Origin: an uncultured Flavobacterium sp. | GTDB taxonomy: Bacteria; Bacteroidota; Bacteroidia; Flavobacteriales; Flavobacteriaceae | Assembly: GCA_946479395.1 (NCBI GenBank) | Contig: CAMLFV010000083.1 | Location: 1 to 11,532, forward strand | Direction: 5' to 3' | DNA: 11,532 nt | Shown: positions 7,434 to 11,532 of the stretch, in pieces | Layout: each line of letters starts with the position of its first letter | How positions within the stretch are numbered: position 1 is the first letter of the stretch | Notes under the pieces: model-generated | What the model was told of the DNA's origin: nothing | Database searches by the model: none | Seen by the model: only the letters and a program-made list of their open reading frames with translations | Program-made: the position numbers and the translations under genes

Positions 7434-8019
7434 TTTAGATTTAAAAAAGATTTGGGGTAAACAGTATATTCCAATTATAGATGTACAAGAAGTATTAAAA
7501 AAAATAGAAGTCTATAAACGCTCAAAGATAAAAAAAGTAGTAATGCTTAATGTAATACTTTTTTTTACAATTTTATTTATACTTCTTATTTGGATATATT
7601 TTAAGCCACAGTTTATAAGCACAAAAATTGGAATTGTATTAACTGTTGCAGCTATGCTGATTGTGATTTTTTTCAATAGCAAGATGAAAAATACATTATC
7701 TAAAGTAAACGAAAATCAATCGAATGAAGCTTATTTAAAAAACTTGAAAACAATAAAACTTCACGAAAACCGTATTCAAACTAAAGTAATGAGTTTGTAT
7801 TTCGTTTTATTATCTTTTGGAATAATGCTTTATATCTACGAATATATTTCAAAGATGACAATTGTTATACAAATTGTGTTTTGTTTAGCTTTAGTTTTGT
7901 GGATTGTGTTTAACTGGTTTGTATTACGCCCAAGGATCATTAAAAAAAATCAAAGAGAAATTAATGATTTGATTGAACAGTTGGAACGGATCGAAAATCA
8001 GTTGATTGAAGAAGAATAG
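7423..8019 (+). CDS. Four-helix membrane protein, candidate anti-sigma factor
   Basis: A 198-residue protein translationally coupled to the sigma factor (11-base overlap). It has a cytoplasmic N-terminal segment of about 37 residues (METNLDLKKIWGKQYIPIID... ending in a lysine-rich stretch). Two membrane hairpins follow, with helices at about 38-60, 66-86, 121-141 and 145-167. A charged C-terminal tail (about 170-198, RIIKKNQREINDLIEQLERI) should form a coiled coil. Charge distribution suggests both ends face the cytoplasm. It lacks the HxxxCxxC zinc motif of classical ZAS-type anti-sigma factors (its single cysteine is inside TM4), and it has no periplasmic sensor domain beyond very short loops. 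Position directly after an ECF gene is the main reason to propose that it restrains the sigma factor. The gene ends in TAG, showing that TAG acts as a stop here. Confidence 0.8.
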   Translation: METNLDLKKIWGKQYIPIIDVQEVLKKIEVYKRSKIKKVVMLNVILFFTILFILLIWIYFKPQFISTKIGIVLTVAAMLIVIFFNSKMKNTLSKVNENQSNEAYLKNLKTIKLHENRIQTKVMSLYFVLLSFGIMLYIYEYISKMTIVIQIVFCLALVLWIVFNWFVLRPRIIKKNQREINDLIEQLERIENQLIEEE

Positions 8020-8021
8020 AT

Positions 8022-9149
8022 TTACAACAAAGGCGCCAACAACCTGCAGATTGACGCAAATGCTTTGTAATACCATTTTTCATTTTTCCAGATTTCGGCT
8101 GTAAACAATGTGCTGCCTAAAATATCCTTTTCAAATTGCTGGGTTAATTGTAGGGCAATGGTTTTGTCTAACACAATTGCAGAAAGTTCAAAGTTTATCA
8201 GGAAACTTCTCGAATCTAAATTGGTGGTTCCAATGTAGCTCAATAATCCATCGATGCAGATGGTTTTTGCGTGCATAAATCCTTTTTCGTACAAATAAAC
8301 CTTCATTCCGCGTTCCATAAAAGGTTTTAAAAATGATAACGATGCTGCCTGAACAACCGAAGAATCTCCTCTTGATGGAAGCATCAGTGAAACATCAACA
8401 CCTTTTGAAACAGCGATTAACAAGGCAGTTTTAAAAGAATCTGTCGGAATAAAATAAGGCGTACACAACTGAATGCTTTTCTGTGCTGCCGAAATACTTA
8501 AAATCATCGATTCCATAACATATGGCGGCGTATTTCCGGGTGATGAAAAAGCAAACGTCATTGGTAATTTCTTTTCAAAAACCGTTTGCATTTCCGGTAG
8601 ATAGTTGTAATTCAATGTAAACGATTTTCCCGAAATACTTTGCCAGTGCAGCCAAAATTGTGCTTGCAACATTTTGGTAGCATCACCATAAATTCTAACC
8701 GCAGTATCGCGCCAATACAAGTTGAATTTGTTTGGATTGATGTATTTGTCTGATACATTAATGCCGCCAACATAACCAATCAATCCATCAATAACGATAA
8801 TTTTTCTATGGTTGCGGTAATTGCTGTTTGCGAGTGATGAAAAACGCACGGGCAGGAAGATTTCAAACTGAATTCCTAAATTTTCATAATGTTTTTTTCG
8901 CTTTGCAAAAGGCGATGATCCAAAATCATCAATAATCAAACGTACTTCAACACCTTCTTTTGCTTTATCGACCAAAATAGCTAAAAGCTGCGATCCGATT
9001 TCATCTTCATCAAAAATGTAATATTCAATATGAATATGGTGTTTTGCATTTTTAAGATCTTCCAGTAACAAAGCAAATTTTTCTTCGCCATTAATTAAAA
9101 GCTCTACGCTGTTGTTTGATGTGGGAATTGATGTTTGTGTATGCACCAA
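8022..9149 (-). CDS. Cardiolipin synthase catalytic part (downstream of the stop)
   Basis: This is the open stretch holding both HKD motifs. The nearest possible starts are TTG at 9149 and GTG at 9146 (YLVHTQTS), neither preceded by an obvious translation signal and both about 120 bases past the stop. In related full-length enzymes this point lies inside the protein, so a start here is not natural. Independent production of a soluble catalytic fragment by re-initiation is possible but unsupported. Confidence 0.4.
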   Translation of the reverse strand: MVHTQTSIPTSNNSVELLINGEEKFALLLEDLKNAKHHIHIEYYIFDEDEIGSQLLAILVDKAKEGVEVRLIIDDFGSSPFAKRKKHYENLGIQFEIFLPVRFSSLANSNYRNHRKIIVIDGLIGYVGGINVSDKYINPNKFNLYWRDTAVRIYGDATKMLQAQFWLHWQSISGKSFTLNYNYLPEMQTVFEKKLPMTFAFSSPGNTPPYVMESMILSISAAQKSIQLCTPYFIPTDSFKTALLIAVSKGVDVSLMLPSRGDSSVVQAASLSFLKPFMERGMKVYLYEKGFMHAKTICIDGLLSYIGTTNLDSRSFLINFELSAIVLDKTIALQLTQQFEKDILGSTLFTAEIWKNEKWYYKAFASICRLLAPLL

Positions 9150-9269
9150 ATATTCAAATACATCATTTAAATGATCATCGTATGTTTCAGTAAGCTTAAT
9201 TTCGTTGCTAATAAAGTGTTTTAAATCGTTCCAACGTTCTTCTAATTTAACTTTGTAGCGATTGTCTAA

Positions 9270-9272
9270 CTA
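9270..9272 (-). other. In-frame amber codon inside cardiolipin synthase
   Basis: The minus-strand reading is TTT AAA TAG TTA GAC. A single A-to-T change from AAG would give KYFKKLDNRY, a natural continuation for this linker. The base after the stop is T, and no nearby stem-loop or other recoding signal is visible. Confidence 0.85.
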
Positions 9273-9488
9273 TTTAAAATATTTTTCTTTTTGAAATTTC
9301 TGTCCGAAAAAATAATACAAAACAACGCCTATAAACGGCAGAAACACAATAACCATTAACCAAGCAATAGTTTTTTCGGGCTTGCCGTTTTCAACTAAAA
9401 TGGTAATAAAAGCAGTGGTATTTATCAGCGTTAAAGGAATCCAATACCATTCTTTTACAAATTCCCAAATTATTTGTATGTGATCCAT
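9270..9488 (-). CDS. Cardiolipin synthase N-terminal membrane piece (truncated product)
   Basis: If the TAG is real, this is the only part normally translated: 72 residues from ATG at 9488 holding the two PLDc_N transmembrane helices and the basic stretch GQKFQKEKYFK. It has no catalytic residue and would be an inactive membrane peptide. The start is supported by a plausible promoter just upstream on the minus strand. Confidence 0.55.
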   Translation of the reverse strand: MDHIQIIWEFVKEWYWIPLTLINTTAFITILVENGKPEKTIAWLMVIVFLPFIGVVLYYFFGQKFQKEKYFK

Positions 9489-9501
9489 AATTTGCGTTGT
9501 T

Positions 9502-9534
9502 TTGTTCTAAATTACCCATTAGTTAATACATTTG
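9502..9534 (+). promoter_or_regulatory. Promoter of pth (plus strand)
   Basis: TTG at 9502-9504, a 22-base spacer and TACATTTG at 9527-9534 are an exact fit to the Bacteroidota consensus. Transcription should begin at about 9539-9541, which falls on or just after the ATG at 9537, so it favours the ATG at 9594 as the translation start. Confidence 0.6.
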
Positions 9535-9537
9535 CAA
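9507..9537 (-). promoter_or_regulatory. Possible promoter of cardiolipin synthase (minus strand)
   Basis: On the minus strand TTG (9535-9537), a 20-base spacer and TAATTTAG (9507-9514) match the TTG-N17-23-TAnnTTTG layout with one mismatch. Transcription would start near 9501 and reach the ATG at 9488 after a short leader. It overlaps, base for base, the plus-strand promoter of pth. Confidence 0.4.
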
Positions 9538-9593
9538 TGAATTTTTTAACAAAGTGGTTTTCAAAACCGCGCACGCAAGCAAACACAGACATT

Positions 9594-10160
9594 ATGACTA
9601 AATATTTAATTGTTGGATTGGGAAACATTGGAGCCGAATATGTAAACACGCGCCACAATATTGGCTTTAAAGCGGTTGATTTTATGGCGAATGAAGCCGG
9701 TGCAACTTTTGAAACCGTAAAACTGGGATCGTTAACTCAGATAAAAGTAAAAAACAAAGTGTTATTTCTTTTAAAACCAAATACTTACATGAATTTATCG
9801 GGTAAGGCAGTACAATATTGGATGGATAAAGAAATAATTGCCAAAGAAAACATTTTAATTATTACAGATGATTTAAATTTACCTTTCGGATCGATCCGAA
9901 TTAAGCCAAAAGGATCAGACGGAGGACACAACGGATTGAAGAATATCCAGCTGATTTTGAACAGTTCAGAATATCCGCGTTTGCGTTTCGGAATATCAGA
10001 TCAGTTTAAAAAAGGGCAACAAGTTGATTATGTTTTGGGCGATTGGACCGATGAAGAAACAACGGCTTTAAAAGAACGTTTAGATATGGTTTCTAAGGCG
10101 GTAAAAGAATTTGCTTTGGCGGGTTTAAATAATGCAATGAATAATTATAACGGTAAATAA
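9594..10160 (+). CDS. pth: Peptidyl-tRNA hydrolase
   Basis: A 188-residue cytoplasmic enzyme that cleaves peptidyl-tRNAs released from stalled ribosomes, freeing the tRNA; it is usually essential. Family motifs are all present: YLIVGLGNIGAEYVNTRHNIGF with Asn11 and catalytic His21, KPNTYMNLSG with Asn67, ITDDLNLPFG with Asp93, and KGSDGGHNGLKNI with Asn113. Length matches the E. coli enzyme (194). An in-frame ATG at 9537 would add 19 residues (MNFLTKWFSKPRTQANTDI). From memory, similar short basic N-terminal extensions occur in annotated flavobacterial Pth proteins, so that start cannot be excluded. The promoter box ends at 9534, however, leaving no leader for it, so 9594 is preferred. The lipoprotein gene follows after 4 bases, in the same operon. 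Confidence 0.95.
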   Translation: MTKYLIVGLGNIGAEYVNTRHNIGFKAVDFMANEAGATFETVKLGSLTQIKVKNKVLFLLKPNTYMNLSGKAVQYWMDKEIIAKENILIITDDLNLPFGSIRIKPKGSDGGHNGLKNIQLILNSSEYPRLRFGISDQFKKGQQVDYVLGDWTDEETTALKERLDMVSKAVKEFALAGLNNAMNNYNGK

Positions 10161-10164
10161 ATAT

Positions 10165-10689
10165 ATGAAAAAAATGATTGCGCTATTCGCTTTCTCGGCT
10201 GTAGCAATAAGCTGTTCAACCACAAAAGGCGTTGAATCTACCAATTGGTTAGGCAAAAAGGTAACAATGGTTTCTGTTGCGCCTGAAAATGGCAAAGTAA
10301 CCGCAACCCGTGAATCTGAAAAAGCTTTAAACTTAAATGGTTTTGAACAACTGTATCCGCAAACAATCTATAACCCGGAAACGGTTTTGGTGCAGTATAG
10401 CTTCGACAAAAACAAGGCTAAAGAAAATTATGCCGACGATTTTTACAAAGAAGAATTGTTTTTGGAAATTCCTGCAAAAGCATTTAAAAAAGAGTATAAA
10501 GATGCCGCTTTGCAAGATGTAAAATTGGTTTACGGAAAACATTGCTATTGTAAAGGCGAAGCAGGTTACTACAAAATAACACAAGGAACGCTGAAGGTAG
10601 ATCATTCTGATAAACAAACAAAAATAAAATTGTCGTTCAAGGCACCAAAAACTTCACTAATAGAAAATGTGGAGTTTGTTGTAGAATAA
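10165..10689 (+). CDS. Lipoprotein of unknown function
   Basis: A 174-residue protein with a lipoprotein-type N-terminus: MKKMIALFAFSAVAISC, with Cys17 as the likely lipidated residue. The lipobox AISC is slightly off-consensus at the -3 position. The mature part is mostly predicted strand and charged. It contains an HCYCKGEAGYYKI segment with Cys127 and Cys129 close together, which could bind a metal or form a disulfide with a partner. No family is recognised. It starts 4 bases after the pth stop and is followed by a strong terminator, so it is the last gene of a pth operon. A functional link to tRNA rescue is not implied; it may simply share the promoter. Confidence 0.8.
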   Translation: MKKMIALFAFSAVAISCSTTKGVESTNWLGKKVTMVSVAPENGKVTATRESEKALNLNGFEQLYPQTIYNPETVLVQYSFDKNKAKENYADDFYKEELFLEIPAKAFKKEYKDAALQDVKLVYGKHCYCKGEAGYYKITQGTLKVDHSDKQTKIKLSFKAPKTSLIENVEFVVE

Positions 10690-10695
10690 TTTTTT

Positions 10696-10727
10696 AAAAA
10701 GATGTCGGTAAAAAGACATCTTTTTTT
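10696..10727 (+). terminator. Intrinsic terminator after the pth-lipoprotein operon
   Basis: AAAAAGATGTC (10696-10706) and GACATCTTTTT (10715-10725) form an 11-bp stem around an 8-base loop, running into a T tract (10721-10727). The A-rich 5' arm means it could also work on the minus strand. It ends only 13 bases before the next ATG at 10741. Confidence 0.85.
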
Positions 10728-10740
10728 GTATATTTATTTT

Positions 10741-11169
10741 ATGAAAAAAATTGTTACACTTTTTATAATAGTATTTTCCTGGGCAGGATTTTCTCAAAAT
10801 GTTCCTACTACTGAAGTAAAAGGCGTTGTTGAAGCTCCTACGAGTAACTCAACGAACGATAGTATTATTAACGGTAATCCGTCAGACTATATCACACTAA
10901 CAGGTCAAAGCATACAAAGATTCGTGGGCGAGAATTATAACTTTCCTGATGAAGCTATGCAAAACGAAATCAGCGGAACCATTTATGTTCAGTTCATAGT
11001 AGAAAAAGACGGTACCGTGCAACAAGCGTCCATTGAAAAAGGATTATGTAAAGAATGTGATTTAGAAGCTATTCGCGTAACCAAGAAAATACGATTAAAA
11101 CCTATTTTGATTGATGGAAAACCAGAGCGTATTCGGTTTCGTATTCCCATTCGTTTAGTTTTAGAATAA
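10741..11169 (+). CDS. Small exported protein with TonB C-terminal domain
   Basis: A 142-residue protein. Residues 1-19 (MKKIVTLFIIVFSWAGFSQ) read as a cleavable signal peptide, followed by a Thr/Ser/Asn-rich linker to about residue 55. A TonB C-terminal domain fills about 65-141: NFPDEAMQNEISGTIYVQFI, VEKDGTVQQASIEKG, then LDGK-like ILIDGKPERIRFRIPIRLVL. In TonB this domain contacts the TonB box of outer-membrane receptors. Here there is no ExbB/ExbD-binding membrane anchor other than the signal peptide and no proline-rich spanning region, so it is not a normal energy transducer. Bacteroidota encode many such short TonB_C proteins, generally of unknown role. Two cysteines (103 and 106, GLCKECD) are close together. 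The ATG at 10741 is chosen because an upstream TTG at 10702 lies within the terminator hairpin. Confidence 0.85.
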   Translation: MKKIVTLFIIVFSWAGFSQNVPTTEVKGVVEAPTSNSTNDSIINGNPSDYITLTGQSIQRFVGENYNFPDEAMQNEISGTIYVQFIVEKDGTVQQASIEKGLCKECDLEAIRVTKKIRLKPILIDGKPERIRFRIPIRLVLE

Positions 11170-11175
11170 ATTTTG

Positions 11176-11183
11176 TACCTTTG
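11176..11183 (+). promoter_or_regulatory. -7 promoter box (TACCTTTG) for the B12 riboswitch transcript
   Basis: An exact TAnnTTTG match 6 bases after the stop of the TonB-domain gene. The -33 region has only TTA (11155-11157, 18-base spacer). A start near 11188 would place the 5' end of the RNA just ahead of the cobalamin aptamer, which is the expected arrangement. Confidence 0.6.
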
Positions 11184-11189
11184 TGCCGA

Positions 11190-11360
11190 TTTTGGTAGAA
11201 CATGTTTCATGTTCTTTAAAAGGGAATCAAGTAAGATATAATCGAATCTTGAGCTGTACCCGCAACTGTATGCTATTAAACTTATTGTAAATTAAAAACG
11301 TCACTGGATTTTTTCTGGGAAGACCTACAATAAGATGCAAGCCAGGAGACCTGCCTGATC
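11190..11360 (+). promoter_or_regulatory. Cobalamin (B12) riboswitch aptamer
   Basis: The conserved blocks of the cobalamin riboswitch family (Rfam RF00174) appear in order: AAAAGGGAATCAAGT (from 11218), CTGTACCCGCAACTGTA (the B12-box region, 11254-11270), GTCACTGG and CTGGGAAGAC (11300-11324), then AAGCCAGGAGACCTGCC (11339-11355). Supporting helices are perfect: AGAACATG/CATGTTCT (11197-11204 with 11208-11215) and CTTATTGTA/TACAATAAG (11281-11289 with 11326-11334). Binding of adenosyl- or methylcobalamin normally turns the downstream gene off. The leader between the aptamer and the ATG at 11471 is about 110 bases and holds two further hairpins. Confidence 0.95.
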
Positions 11361-11368
11361 ATTTTTTA

Positions 11369-11386
11369 ACTTTCGGGAATAAAAGT
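11369..11386 (+). other. Leader hairpin 1 with CGGGAAYA loop
   Basis: ACTTT (11369-11373) and AAAGT (11382-11386) pair around the loop CGGGAATA. The hairpin follows the aptamer by about 10 bases. Its loop is nearly identical to that of hairpin 2. Confidence 0.4.
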
Positions 11387-11433
11387 GGTAAAGGAGTCTT
11401 CATTCGAAAAATCTTTTCATAAATATATTCCTA

Positions 11434-11457
11434 TAAAGTTTCGGGAACAAAACTTTA
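11434..11457 (+). other. Leader hairpin 2 with CGGGAAYA loop, close to the start codon
   Basis: TAAAGTTT (11434-11441) and AAACTTTA (11450-11457) form a perfect 8-bp stem around CGGGAACA, ending 13 bases before the ATG. No T-run follows, so it is not an intrinsic terminator; control of translation start is more plausible. Confidence 0.5.
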
Positions 11458-11470
11458 AATTCTATATATT

Positions 11471-11532
11471 ATGAAGAAAATTACCTTGCTATTCTTACTG
11501 TTTTCTACGCAGATTATTTTTGCGCAATTTAA
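11471..11532 (+). CDS. N-terminus of an exported protein, probably a TonB-dependent B12 receptor (BtuB-like)
   Basis: Only the first 20 codons are present (MKKITLLFLLFSTQIIFAQF), a clear signal peptide with a predicted cut after FAQ; the gene runs off the window. Genes directly behind cobalamin riboswitches in Bacteroidota most often encode outer-membrane TonB-dependent B12 receptors, and the signal peptide fits. No receptor domain is visible, so the identity rests on the riboswitch and on the TonB-domain gene nearby. Other B12-controlled secreted proteins are possible. Confidence 0.65.
   Translation, partial: MKKITLLFLLFSTQIIFAQF

Larger units (their letters stand above)
8022..9488 (-). pseudogene. 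cls: Cardiolipin synthase, reading frame interrupted by one in-frame TAG
   Basis: Read through, this frame is 489 codons and matches the full layout of a bacterial phospholipase-D-type cardiolipin synthase, which joins two phosphatidylglycerols at the inner membrane. The N-terminus (from 9488) has two membrane helices of the PLDc_N type (WYWIPLTLINTTAFITILVE and WLMVIVFLPFIGVVLYYFFG). Both catalytic HKD motifs are intact: HRKIIVID (His227 in read-through numbering) and HAKTICID (His406), each followed by a GG/GTTN-type element. The only defect is TAG at 9270-9272 between KYFK and LDNRYK. The 40 codons after it are clearly gene-like (LDNRYKVKLEERWNDLKHFI), so no coding sequence is lost. No ATG lies between the stop and the first HKD motif. 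The gene is therefore a recent nonsense pseudogene, a sequencing or assembly error, or read through; the first two are likelier. Confidence 0.85.

Noticed and set aside
9270..9272. Programmed read-through or amber reassignment in cardiolipin synthase
   Set aside because: The context (TAG followed by T) is not a known leaky one, there is no downstream structure, and TAG ends the gene at 8019. Mutation or sequence error is simpler.
10702..10741. TTG start giving a longer form of the TonB-domain protein
   Set aside because: The extra codons are the terminator hairpin itself, while ATG at 10741 begins a standard signal peptide.
1..11532. CRISPR array, tRNA, rRNA, insertion sequence or phage genes
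   Set aside because: No regularly spaced repeats, cloverleaf-like sequence, rRNA segments, transposase/integrase motifs or phage structural genes were seen on either strand.

Overview
The window looks like chromosomal DNA from the phylum Bacteroidota, most likely family Flavobacteriaceae. Three things support this. The DNA is AT-rich. Secreted proteins repeatedly end their signal peptides in the GFSQ/TFSQ/IFAQ style typical of flavobacteria. Promoter-like boxes match the Bacteroidota consensus TTG-N17-23-TAnnTTTG, and Shine-Dalgarno sequences are absent. The genus cannot be fixed from sequence alone.

Layout. (1) Positions 1-4822 are the end of a tripartite RND efflux operon: the 3' end of the periplasmic adaptor, a complete HAE1-type permease, and a lipoprotein outer-membrane channel. 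A strong intrinsic terminator follows (4846-4879). (2) Positions 4947-6057 hold two overlapping genes for small secreted proteins that look like distant paralogues with a C1q/TNF-like beta-sandwich pattern. (3) Positions 6127-8019 hold a tightly packed trio: a secreted alpha/beta hydrolase, an ECF sigma factor and a four-helix membrane protein in the position where an anti-sigma factor is normally found. (4) Positions 8022-9488 on the minus strand hold a cardiolipin synthase reading frame broken by a single in-frame TAG. Its 3' end abuts the sigma-factor operon with only 2 bases between stop codons. (5) Positions 9594-10689 hold peptidyl-tRNA hydrolase and a lipoprotein of unknown function, closed by a terminator at 10696-10727. 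(6) Positions 10741-11169 encode a small exported protein with a TonB C-terminal domain. (7) Positions 11176-11532 hold a promoter, a cobalamin riboswitch, and the first 20 codons of an exported protein, probably a TonB-dependent B12 receptor.

How the genes work together. The efflux genes form one machine spanning the envelope. The sigma-factor trio probably forms a signalling unit, although what it senses is not visible. The riboswitch should repress the last gene when B12 is plentiful. The TonB-domain gene just upstream fits the same import theme, but it lies ahead of the riboswitch and so is not controlled by it.

The observations most worth following up are the amber codon in cardiolipin synthase, the hydrolase-sigma-membrane protein module with its non-classical candidate anti-sigma factor, and the paired TTTCGGGAA hairpins between the B12 aptamer and its gene. 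No tRNA, rRNA, CRISPR array or insertion sequence was seen.
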